Positions 1 to 8,868 of a DNA stretch of 13,093 nucleotides are shown one piece after another. Each line of letters starts with the position of its first letter. The first letter of the stretch is position 1. The stretch lies in the NCBI GenBank assembly GCA_003550305.1, contig QKYT01000983.1, forward strand, positions 21,839 through 34,931. Direction: 5' to 3'. Source of the stretch: Glomus cerebriforme (lineage: Eukaryota; Glomeromycota; Glomeromycetes; Glomerales; Glomeraceae). The notes under the pieces are model-generated. The model saw only the letters and a list, made by a program, of their open reading frames with translations. It was not told the DNA's origin and ran no database searches. Position numbers and translations under genes: made by a program.

Positions 1-284
1 ATATTTAACTAAAGTTTAAAATTCAAGTTTATCTGATAGTATGTATATTTTGATAAAATAATATTTTTTGTGACCTAATATGTGATTCAATTATTATAAA
101 CTAGTATATTAGTTATACTAAAAAGAAATATTTTATATTTCATATTCAGTTATAGAAAGAAAAATGATACCATATAAAATTAAGTTCTATATTCTTATGA
201 AAAGGAATATTCAAAGTTTTTTTTTTTTTTATTTAAACATTGAATATGCCACTAACATGACCAAGTACAAAAAATTCATACAAA
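1..284. other. AT-rich DNA without recognised genes
   Basis: Nearly pure A/T with a T12 run near 219-230. All frames on both strands are broken by frequent stops. No coding, RNA or repeat signal was recognised. Confidence 0.6.
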
Positions 285-396
285 GAAAACATGTAGTGAC
301 TGAGCCCTCCTAATGGGTGAACTATTAATGCCATAGTGGTAAAAAATAGAGTAGGCATACTGGGTAAGGGATCAAAACTAAACTAAACTAAACTAA
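285..396 (+). mobile_element. Possible LINE 3' end with (AAACT)4 tail
   Basis: A block of more mixed composition stands out from the AT-rich surroundings and ends in four exact copies of AAACT at 375-394, followed by AA. Non-LTR retrotransposons often end in short simple-repeat tails, and a LINE reverse-transcriptase relic lies on the same strand at 2480-2820, although in the wrong order to be the same insertion. The block contains no open frame. Assignment to a LINE 3' end is inference from the tail and context; it could equally be an unrelated microsatellite. Confidence 0.3.
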
Positions 397-597
397 TTAT
401 TAAGAGAGAAAAAAAAATAAAGTAGAGTCCACACATATTACAAAATCTAATAAGTTATTGGACTGTTCTGACAGTTTTCAGGAGGTAAGAAAGAGGATAA
501 TGACTGGAGAAAATTCAATCAGTCATTTTGGATCTGAAAGAAAAAAAAATTTTTTGAGTGAAAACCCTGGTATCTTTTTTTACAAACCATTTATCAT

Positions 598-2219
598 TCC
601 AAGTTCAACTTAAAAACCTTAAGGGAATTAGACATCAAACTACTGGAAGAGATTTGTATCAGAGCAGACAAACTAAAAGTCAGATTGGGAATCCTGTTAC
701 TGAGAACTGGCAATGCTCTGATCCAATACTTTGCACTTTCCTTTCGTGATCTTGTGGAATTTTTTATGATTCACAGGATGAATGTTAAATCCATGCTGGG
801 TGAAAAATTCTACCTTAGATCATAAGTGGTAAATTTATCATTTTTCTTGCCAGACGTGAAAGGTTTGGAGGATGACTTTTTATAGTCTTTATTTTTCTTT
901 GAAGAGGAAGTACTTGCTAATAAATATGAAGGGCCAGACTTTTTCTTCCCAATCGCATCTATCTTCCATTTGATAATAAGTTCATGGATCTTAAATTCAG
1001 CTTGGCAGGCATGATTAAGATCATCTGAGGTTTAAAAATATCCTATAATTTTCTGTTTACCTTTGGCATCTTTTACTAATTTAATTGCAGCTAGATAATG
1101 ATATTCCATAAATTTCTTATCCTGAAAAATAAAGTGTTCTTCAAAGCCTTTGCCAAAATCAATAAGACTTAAAAAACTGTTCTTCATTTGCATTGTTCTA
1201 AAGACCAATCTGCCAGAAACTATCTGACCAAAGTATTGCCTAATAATATTTGCCATTTACCTTCTTCAAATATGGTGAATACTGAAGTTCACAGTACTAT
1301 TATAGCCCTTATACAGGTGTATTTGCCTTGTTTTGATAGGGTGGCTTTTACAAGAGAACCTAGGTGTTTGTTAATTTCCTCTGTTATTTTCTTAACATCC
1401 CATTTACCCAGAATGTTATATAAAATTACATCACCCATATTTTGTTGTAATTTAGGTAGTATCATAAATCCTGTGATAATGTGAGGTTGTCACTCCTTCT
1501 TAGCCTTTTTAGAGGATTTAGGAGGGGGTGTAGATGACTCTGCTTTCTTGTTGGGTTTTGAATTATTCTGTGTCAAGTTATCAGGTGGTGAAGTAACTGA
1601 AATGGGGATTTCTTTCTCTATCTCCATGTTGTCAGTTTCCTGAAGTAGTATTTCTTGTGATGATGATTTATGTTAATCCTTCTATCTGTATTATGATCAG
1701 CTGAGTCAATGTATTGCCATTGGTATTTTCTGTTGATGTCAATCTATTAGAAGTTGCCAAAATAGGCTGTTCTAAATTGTGACCTTTTTTCTTGAAAGAT
1801 GTTATTGTTGGCTATAGTCCAATTATCTGAGGCTGCGCCGCACCCGCCACAGCAAGTTTGGCTTTAAGTTCATTGAAGTAATTTCATATTTAGTTATTTC
1901 CTCTAAGACCTCATCTAAACTTCTTATGTTAACATCTAAAATATCTTCATAAAATTTACTGACTATGCCTCCAACTATGAAGATAGCTACTATAGGGATA
2001 TTTGTGTGGTTGAAAACTCCTTTTACCAAATGGCCTATCATTGTTGGTTGGGTGGACTTAGTACACTTCATGCCAAAGGTTAACTTTCTTTAAGAGCCTG
2101 TACTTGTTACTCGTGGTCTATATTCCATACTACTCTTTCACTTCCAATATTTAGAGGTTGAACATACTCATTAAAAAGTTTGTCTGAGTATGTAGATATT
2201 GTTACTCCAATGTTTATTC
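598..2219 (-). pseudogene. Degraded ORF1-like protein of a non-LTR retrotransposon
   Basis: Several minus-strand open segments follow each other in an order consistent with one decayed protein, separated by stops and frame changes. They are 2219-2106 (ends in a stop), 2095-1823 (hydrophobic stretch IPIVAIFIVGG), 1690-1490 (Ser/Pro/Lys-rich linker ending PPPKSSKKAKKE), 1489-1289 (begins near ITGFMILPKL, with KWDVKKITEEINKHLG, suggesting an RRM-like fold), 1256-1032 (LAAIKLVKDAKGKQKIIGYF) and 1030-780 (Ser/Lys-rich, with SSSKKNKDYKKSSS). The last frame stays loosely open to about 598 with two more stops. A long middle domain followed by a basic, low-complexity tail is usual for ORF1 (gag-like) proteins of LINEs of the I/Tad1 type. 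That assignment is inference from layout and general resemblance to Rhizophagus repeat proteins; no catalytic domain is visible. At least five in-frame stops and several shifts show it is dead. Confidence 0.45.
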
Positions 2220-2480
2220 AAATTATTTTCATAAAAAAAAATTTTACTGTGGATTTCTAATAAAATGAAAATTTAGGGAAAAGAGTTTGAATTTTCAAAG
2301 TTTAGTTAGTGATCATGATTTGGTTTCAATTTTTTTTTAGAATCACATGACTGTACTGATCGACAAAATCTGTAGTAACTTTTGACATAGTGATATTAAC
2401 TATCAACTTCCTATTAAATCGAAAGCCCAAAACCATTACTTTAGATCAAATCTCTTATACAAATCAAAACAGTTTTATAG
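2220..2480. other. Unassigned spacer between LINE relics
   Basis: AT-rich sequence with stops in all frames. A short plus-strand open stretch around 2397-2540 is lysine- and tyrosine-rich and leads into the reverse-transcriptase relic, so it may be decayed LINE sequence, but no motif supports this. Confidence 0.35.
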
Positions 2481-2820
2481 GACCCAGAAGTTATTGAAAG
2501 AGAAGTTATCAAACATTACCAAACGTTGGGCAAACTGTTGAGTACCAACTTTTCTAACTACACTAAGGAGAAGTTATTTCACTATTACTGTAAATTATTT
2601 ATTATGATCTAATGTTCACTAAAGTTAACCAAAGTTCAATAACATCTTTCTTGATTAATTTCACTAAAATCAGAGATACCCACAATATCAATAATGATGA
2701 ATTAATCAAATTTTTACCTAAAGTTATAGGATACTTAGATGATACTTTATGGTTCACGCATAGTCTTACTGATTTAGAAAAACTTTTTAATCTGTCAGTT
2801 GAATTTTAAACTTTAGAAAC
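2481..2820 (+). pseudogene. LINE reverse-transcriptase relic with YLDD box
   Basis: Two plus-strand open segments in different frames. The first (2481-2609) begins DPEVIEREVIKHYQTLG, like the stretch between endonuclease and reverse-transcriptase domains of LINE ORF2 proteins, where a 'DP..v...v..hfq' pattern is common. The second (2612-2809) contains GYLDDTLWFTHSLTDLEKLF, with the reverse-transcriptase palm signature YLDD at 2732-2743 followed by the usual acidic-hydrophobic helix and an EF(Y) end. An intact LINE ORF2 is about 1000 residues or more. Here only about 110 residues survive, the fingers region is missing, and the frame ends right after the palm motif. The domain call is fairly secure; the exact clade is not determinable from this piece. 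Confidence 0.65.
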
Positions 2821-2978
2821 GTGCTTTATCTTTGTTACATTCATTTTACAAAATGATAAAAATAGATAATACACTATAGCAGAAAGTTTGCGAAAACTAT
2901 ATATAAAGATCAGAGTATTAAAATAAAAGCTTTACATTTTTGAGCATGTTATTAATCAGCACAAGATTCCTTCAGTTC

Positions 2979-5136
2979 TTATTTTAGAGTGAATACTACA
3001 TTAAATTTATTTTTAACATTATCCAAAATCAAATGAATAAGGATTACATAAGATACCAGACCAGGAATCCCAGCAATACAAATTCCCCATAATTTACCAT
3101 CATCGTCAAATACTGCTGCACCGGAGTCCCCACGGTCAGCTGTAGAATGTAGACAGATTAAAATATGAATAATTTCAAAAAGAAGTCAAAATAAATTACT
3201 AATATTAGATCCATCAACTTACAAAATGGTTGCACTTTTTTTGTTTCTACATCGACAAGACCAAAAACTTGCAATGCAAACCTTTCTCTTCTTCCTCTAG
3301 GTTTCTTTTTATTTTTCTTTTTAATGATAGGAGAAAAAAAAGATTCCAACGTATCTTGTATTAACCCTCTTGTGGATTCAGTGGTTCTTCCAACCTTCTG
3401 AACATATACAAAACTAGTATCATCGTTTACAGAAGTCTTGATTCTACGAATATGAATATGTTCTCCAAGTGGCACATTTGGAATTTCTGGGATTTCTCGA
3501 TCCTCCACAGTTTCACAAAAAGCATAATCGATATAATTACAAGCCGGATCAGCTCCAATAAAATTGTACTTTGTGACCTTAGCGCATACACTTGCGTTAA
3601 CCTTAGTTGTTAAAAACTGTGAGCAGAAAAGAAATAAATAATAGTAAATTTATGTAATACACATTATCAAGTGTTCCTGGTTGAAATACCTCCTCGCCCT
3701 GCTTTCCCACTGCATGCTTTGCAGTTAATATAAATGTTTTATTGGGCTCTACAGTATTTTGAAATAAAGGACCATGTGTATTTGCATTTAATGGTTCATC
3801 TAAATTACCGAGGCTTATGCCGGGCACAAGGTTTTTGTGAAATGAACGATGGTATAATACAAGAGCTTTGTAGGAAATTAACACAAGAAATCCCTCAAAT
3901 TCAGCTGGTAAGTGAACAGGTTCCTCTTCTGGTTGATCCACAAAGGCAACGATAACTTCTTTATCATCTACTAATCCCTCACATACACAATAAAATGGAA
4001 CTTTCTTTTTAAATTCCATCAAGAATTTATTTTTAACATTTTTAAGTAATCTGGATCGAGTAGGGTCTAAGATTGGGAGAAGTTGACGTTCACCAAGTTT
4101 CTCCGGTCCCATATTTAGCTTTTTTTGGTTTTCTGCTTCCTCTTTATGTATCATAATATTTTTAGAAGATAATTCTAGTTCATTAATATTTCAAATATTC
4201 TAACGTATTGTACTAACCTGTCGGATTTATTGTTTTGTGTCTAACATATTGTCTTCTTAACTCAGTAATGCTTCCTTTGTTCACACCCTCATCTATAATG
4301 AAAAACCAATTATAGGCACTTCCAGTAGCCCATGTGATATCCTTAAAACAAGCATCTGATTTGAGAATATACAGTTCAAGCTCAGATAAACTGCCAAATA
4401 ACATTAACGTTTCCTCATTGTCAGCAGAAGTGGGAATGACTAAGAGTTTCCTAGTATTGTAGATATCTTTAATCTGATCCAAAAAAAAATACGTTCAGCC
4501 AAATCTAAAAAAAACTTTTATAACGTTCTATAATAAGAGCGGTAAATAATACAAACCTTGAACTTGCGTGTAAATTTTACATTTTTATAGGTTCTATCGT
4601 AAAGCAATATATTTCCTTGTTTGATGTATTGTTCGTTATAAAGCTGTTGTAGAGATATATTTGTAGGATTTAAATCTACATAAATGATTTTTAATGAACT
4701 GCGTTTATAATGCATCTTGCAACTATATAGTTACAACTATATCTTGATTAAAAAAACGACCTACCTTGACTCAATATCGTTAGACTATTCAGCTTTCGTA
4801 AAACGGTTAAATATGGAGAGTCGACAATAATTTGGGTAAACTCCTTAAGGGGTTGCTTCACCCAGTAATCACCAATAAGTCCTCGAGTTTCTTTACATTT
4901 TTGTTTTTCGTTTCTAAGGTAAGGGTTGAAAATTCGCTATCACTTGCGCACACCTGCCAGAGAATTAAGTGATCGGCCTCAATACCATCGAAAATATCAT
5001 TTCCTGTCTGTTTAATTTTCTCTTTAATATCCTTTTTAAAATTTTCGACAGAATTTGCTGTGTTGACAATTATAGTAAATGTATAATTTTCTTCAACATC
5101 TCGAAAGAGCCGACAGTTGAGAGAAATATCGACCAT
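2979..5136 (-). CDS. Crinkler-type header fused to a trypsin-like serine protease (six exons, one apparent frameshift)
   Basis: Proposed minus-strand exons: 5136-4761, 4698-4557, 4473-4218, 4174-3663, 3616-3223 and 3139-2979, about 613 residues. Introns 2-5 (83, 43, 46 and 83 nt) have GT...AG borders and keep the frame; intron 1 (62 nt) is uncertain. Residues 1 to about 110 resemble the Crinkler ubiquitin-like header: it starts MVDISLNCRLF, then FKKDIKEKI, FDGIEADHLILWQV and later GDYW. Residues about 125-400 are unassigned; YNWFFIIDEG looks like a Walker B strand, but no P-loop is visible. The C-terminus is a chymotrypsin-fold protease with His in ILTAKHAVG (codon 3716-3714, residue ~412), Asp in CNYIDYAFCE (3529-3527, ~459) and Ser in DRGDSGAAVF (3125-3123, ~566), spaced as in trypsins. 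A basic KKKNKKKPRGRRER stretch (3322-3281) could be a nuclear signal. No signal peptide is seen. One base seems missing near 4870-4900. The start at 5136 matches the header; ATGs at 5181 and 5226 are in frame upstream. Confidence 0.75.
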
Positions 5137-5340
5137 AGTAAAAGCAACGGTCCCAAATTTGGATATCCTGTGGTTAGGCATATTTGTAAATAGTTTTATG
5201 AGGTGATTATTAATCAATATAATCAATATAAATAGTTTTAATGTAATGATGTAATGTTATAAGTTTGGACTACAAAAGTATATTTTTTTTTGTATTATAC
5301 AATCAATCATATTTGGTTAATCAATTTTCTTAATTAGGCA
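5137..5340 (-). promoter_or_regulatory. Probable 5' region of the Crinkler-protease gene
   Basis: AT-rich sequence between the first exon and repeat copy A. Two further in-frame ATGs (5181 and 5226) lie here, so part of it may be transcribed leader or coding. No clear TATA box or transcription-factor site is seen in this stretch; the nearest recognisable sites belong to repeat A upstream. The call rests on position only. Confidence 0.35.
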
Positions 5341-5398
5341 TTTTTGATCATGCATAATTTATCAATTAGTTGCGAATTTTGAACATTATGGAGAAATC

Positions 5399-5499
5399 AT
5401 GAGTCATTAACAAACTATAATCGGAATTTTGCGTAATATTGTATTATTGATAATTTTGACTCATTTTTATATTCTTAATATTTTTAATTATATAAATAC
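5399..5499 (+). promoter_or_regulatory. Promoter-like block of repeat A: two bZIP sites and TATA-like box
   Basis: ATGAGTCAT at 5399-5407 is the perfect palindromic Gcn4/AP-1-type bZIP site, and TGACTCA at 5457-5463 is a second core in the opposite sense. They are followed by TTAATTATATAAATA near 5485-5499, a TATA-like box. The same three elements occur in the same order in copy B, although intervening sequence has diverged. Whether they drive the repeat, or the Crinkler-protease gene that starts 260 bp away on the other strand, cannot be told from sequence. Confidence 0.45.
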
Positions 5500-5711
5500 C
5501 TCCAAAATTCCATATTATTTTTTTTTTTAATTATCATGTTGATATATTAAAATATCCTTAGAGTTCATTCACCTTGTTTTAAAAATACTTTAACAGCAAA
5601 ATGGATTACTACCTAATTATTATAATTATTATTCAAAATTTATTATTTTTCCTTTATCCTTTTTAACAACTACCTTTTAACAACTATCCCTGCCTTTATA
5701 TTCCCTTTTAT

Positions 5712-5800
5712 CTTCCTTATACTGTATATGAGGTCTTCCTCTATCAGGCAAGGAAACCAGTAATACCAGTCAGTTAGTTGAGTATCTTCTATCTGGCGGG
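5712..5800 (+). ncRNA. Hairpin module A1 in repeat A
   Basis: TTCCTT (from 5713) pairs with AAGGAA (5750-5755), CTG with CAG inside, and GAGG with CCTC around a TCTT loop. A second arm, CCAGTCAGTTAG (5766-5777) with CTATCTGGCGGG (5789-5800), pairs only partly. Structure was judged by eye, not folded. Expression is unknown; the RNA label is a hypothesis. Confidence 0.35.
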
Positions 5801-5841
5801 TTTGGTATTTTTTTTTTAAATTCCTTTAAACTTCCTCTTCT

Positions 5842-5907
5842 CTTCCTTATACTGTATATGAGGTCTTCTTCGTATCAGGCAAGGAAAGACCGGTCAGATC
5901 TGGCTGG
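5842..5907 (+). ncRNA. Hairpin module A2 in repeat A
   Basis: Second module of the copy. TTCCTT pairs with AAGGAA (5881-5886). The inner TATGAGG arm faces CTTCGTA, where both differences from the perfect partner CCTCATA give G-T (G-U in RNA) wobbles rather than mismatches. The second arm is shortened to the near-palindrome CCGGTCAGATCTGGCTGG (5890-5907). Confidence 0.35.
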
Positions 5908-7167
5908 TTTGGTTTAGACTAGAATTCCTTTTCCATTTCCTTATATATTATTGACTACTTTATTTATAAGCTCATGTAATACAAACGCCCATCTAGATTT
6001 GGAGAAAATAAAGATTTAATTATTTTAAAAGAGAAATTTGGATTCATTTTATGGATATAAACAAAGCTTTATAACTCAGGCAGATATTCTATGATTTCCG
6101 CGAAGAAAATTAAGTCAGGAGAAGAAAATGTGTAAAGATGGTATAATAGGGTGAATATAACGTGGAATTTTTTTTTTATCATCAACAAAATTAACTGGTA
6201 GTGGTTTGTAATAAAGGCCACAAATGAAAGGAGCACCAGAGAGAAAGGGGTATGAAAAAAGACACTAAGAAGAAAAGAACGTAAAACAATGATGAACATT
6301 TTATTAACAAAACAAATAACATAATGGTGAATGACAAAATTACTGAAGAATTCACTGTAGAAGGTGGATTTGATGAAGTTTATTTCAAAATTAGCAATTG
6401 TTCCTTTACAACCAATACTGTAGAAATTTAAATGAAATACTATGTGAATTGAAAAAAAGAAGGAAACCAAAGTGTTTGAGTATGGTCGCAAGGATAAAAC
6501 TTAAAGGAATTGACAGAAGGGCATCACCATATGGAAAGGCATAGCAAAAAGAATAAGCCAACATAAAATAAATTGATGAAACAAATATAAAAAGAAATTC
6601 AAAACAGGAAATTTAGAGTTTGTATCAAGGTCTAAAGTGGATCCAAAAAAAATTTAAATCATGAACAAAAGGTGTATGGGTGGGATAAAGGACAACAAAG
6701 AAATTGGTATAACAAAAAATCAGAATTGGTCAATTAATAATAAATAAATACAAATAGTTATTATTTTAGAAGACATACAGAATAGTTATAAAATTAATTT
6801 TTATTTTATTATTTAGTAAGGGATATATATAGTTCACCAATTTTTACAATTTAAAAAAAACTTTTTGACTTAAATTATAAAAAAAAAAAAAATAAAATAA
6901 ATATATATTTGATGTAATTTTAATCAACTTATTATATTTTTAGATTAATAAATAAAAACCAATATTAAATTGTTTAAAAACATGAACATAATACATTAAA
7001 TACTAGATGAATATATCAGTTGCAATTATGATTGATATGATGTTATTCATTATGAGGTGTAGTCATTTTGCAAATCACAATTTGTGAAATGCTTGTGATA
7101 CATATAGTGCATTATAAATAAATTTCTTTTAAAAAACAAGCAATTACAATAATGAAAATACTGATAC

Positions 7168-7435
7168 ATGGGTCAATGGATTGAGGAAGGTATTGCTAAA
7201 GGACATATTAATTACCATGATTATAATGAATTTAAAAATATACAACATATAGGTTTTGGATCATTTGGTTCAGATTCCGTCATTGCATTAAAATCTTTTC
7301 ATGGTCTACTTTTATATAAAGCACCCAGGTGCATTTGTAACAATTGAGGGCGAAGAATAAGATTTATGGAATAGATCAGGCGCAGATGCACCACGCACTA
7401 TACAATTCATAATTATTTCTACAGCGGTAATGTAA
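7168..7435 (+). pseudogene. Protein-kinase N-lobe relic (TKL-like)
   Basis: An ATG-started frame of 59 codons (7168-7347) begins GQWIEEGIAKGHINYHDYN, the lead-in typical of the large Rhizophagus TKL-like kinase families. It continues with IGFGSFGS, the glycine-rich ATP loop (G-x-G-x-x-G), and VIALKSF, the strand carrying the conserved ATP-anchoring Lys. Three residues are inserted between loop and Lys compared with the usual form. After that the kinase resemblance stops; helix C, the HRD and DFG motifs and the rest of a roughly 260-residue domain are missing. A shifted frame at 7322-7435 reads coherently (HPGAFVTIEGEE, stop, DLWNRSGADAPRTIQF) but I do not recognise it; it may come from another gene joined at the break. 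Without a catalytic loop this piece cannot be an active kinase. Confidence 0.65.
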
Positions 7436-8675
7436 ACGTTACTCAAAATTTTTTAATGCTATAGGTAGCATGTTTTTAATAAATATTATTTAATAAATTA
7501 TTTTTTTTTTAAAAAGCTAGCATTTTTTTCAATTAATTAACTAAAGTAAAGAAATTATAAATTTAATCATTATATACAAATACACAAAAAAATTTTTTTT
7601 TTAAATAAAAAAATAATCAATTACAAAAACCTTCCATATACTCTCTTTTATCTTTAATTTCAATGATTCTAAATAAAAATGTCTCGATAAATTAGCTTTA
7701 TGCGATGAATTAAGATTCGATATCTCATCATCATTTCATATATACTTACCTGTTTTTTCCAATTGATTTTTTTTTTTAAAAAAAAACCAAAAATAAAATT
7801 ATTTAAATCAATAAAATCAGATAATAATGAAATAAGTTTTATTGTTATTATATTTCGATTACTTCAGCTTTTGTTGTACATGGAAGCGCATCATCAAGCA
7901 CATACCTAAACCATAATAAACGGTTGACTAAATAAATAAAAATAGGGATAAATTATTAGAATTTTTTTTCTTAATCCAATTAAAATAAAATATTAAACTA
8001 ACTAATCAGTTGAATCCTTTCAGATGTTCTCCAAAGATTTTAACCAATTCTAAATAATCTTTGCGTAAAAATATTCGTTGAAGTTGAGCCACTTTTCGAC
8101 TAGAAGGGTAAATTAACAAATTTTTGTTTTTTATTTGTTTGAACATATGTCACTTATTATTTGGCTAGATTTGTTTTAATTATTAAAAACTAAAAATAAA
8201 AAGTATTTAATTAAATGAACACTTCCTTTCTTAATTTAACTCATAATTAACATTACTATTTTTCTTTTTTAAAGCTCTATATTTTTGTTTTTTTTTACTG
8301 TTTATTTTTTGATGGATATTTTTAATATTTAACTATCGAGATTTTGGTTATATACAGTAATTATATAAATGAAAGGTAGATAAGCTGATGATTTATCTTT
8401 ACAATAATAAACATCATATTCATATTTTACGGTTTACACAAAAAATATACTTTCTTACTAATGCAATATGCCATAGTAATTTTAGAAATAACTTAATTAT
8501 CATAGTTTACAATATTTAGTCTTTTTGGCTGAAGGATATTAATTATATCAATCATTAATATTTGTAAAGATAACAGCTAATTTGTATTACTTTATATAAA
8601 TATTTTTTAAAAATTATGTCGCAAATGCCGAAATAAATTTGATGATTTTTCTAAGATAGATAAATAATTATCGAT
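7436..8675. other. AT-rich interval with weak minus-strand coding remnants
   Basis: Mostly A/T homopolymers and stops. On the minus strand a good acceptor (TACCCTTCTAG, ending at about 8093) leads into a 34-codon frame containing KVAQLQRIFLRKDYLELV and ending in TGA near 7989. A later piece near 7909-7854 reads YVLDDALPCTTKAEVIEI before a stop, next to a TTTAG|GTATGT splice-like junction. A CAG|GTAAGT donor near 7751 is paired with a TTTTTATTTAG acceptor near 7670. I do not recognise a family. No single exon chain joins these pieces without stops. They could be a decayed spliced gene, or chance splice-like motifs in AT-rich DNA. Confidence 0.25.
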
Positions 8676-8727
8676 TATTGATCATCCATGCATAATTTAT
8701 CCAGATTTTAAATATTAGTAAGAAATA

Positions 8728-8868
8728 ATGAGTCATTAAAAACTATAGTAATTCTTTTGTGAACAAATAGAATGATCAGAACTTTGCGTGATGTGACTTA
8801 TTTATTAAATATTGTTGGTAATTTGACTCATTTTATATTCTTAATATTTTTAATTATATAAATATCTT
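8728..8868 (+). promoter_or_regulatory. Promoter-like block of repeat B: two bZIP sites and TATA-like box
   Basis: ATGAGTCAT at 8728-8736, TGACTCA at 8824-8830 and TTAATTATATAAATA near 8854-8868 repeat the arrangement found in copy A. The spacing between the two bZIP cores is larger here (about 94 against 56 bp), yet both motifs and the TATA-like box are intact. Copy C, as a tandem extension, lacks this block. Confidence 0.45.

Larger units (their letters stand above)
5341..7115 (+). repeat. Dispersed non-coding repeat, copy A
   Basis: Shares ordered landmarks with copies B and C: a 5' block with GATCATGCATAATTTATC, bZIP sites and a TATA-like box; CATTCACCTT at 5566; a pyrimidine-rich stretch with two CTTCCTTATACTGTATATGA modules (5712 and 5842); GATTTGGAGAAA at 5997; AAAGCTTTATAACTCAG at 6063; AGCCAACATA at 6557; CAATTTTTACAATTTAAA at 6839; and a tail ending near TTTGTGAAATGCTTG. 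Orientation is given by the TATA-like box. Indels make the copies differ in length. A 140-codon minus-strand open frame at 6069-6491 is low-complexity, hydrophobic and not preserved in B or C, so the element looks non-coding. No terminal inverted repeats, long terminal repeats or transposase were recognised. Edges are approximate. Confidence 0.75.

Noticed and set aside
558..749. Plus-strand 63-codon open frame
   Set aside because: No recognisable motif; overlaps the minus-strand tail of the ORF1-like relic. Another plus frame in 620-830 also stays open by chance, showing low stop density here.
1188..1484. Plus-strand 98-codon open frame
   Set aside because: Antisense shadow of the ORF1-like minus-strand segments, with composition unlike a protein core.
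3734..3955. Plus-strand 73-codon open frame
   Set aside because: Antisense to the exon carrying the catalytic His of the protease; no family resemblance.
4969..5193. Plus-strand 74-codon open frame
   Set aside because: Antisense to the Crinkler-like header exon.
6069..6491. Minus-strand 140-codon open frame in repeat A, seemingly a multi-span membrane protein
   Set aside because: Phe/Ile-rich because the plus strand is A-rich. The aligned parts of copies B and C do not keep the frame.
7070..7110. TCACAATTTGTGA near-palindrome as a transposon terminal inverted repeat
   Set aside because: No matching inverted sequence at the 5' edge of repeat A and no target-site duplication seen.
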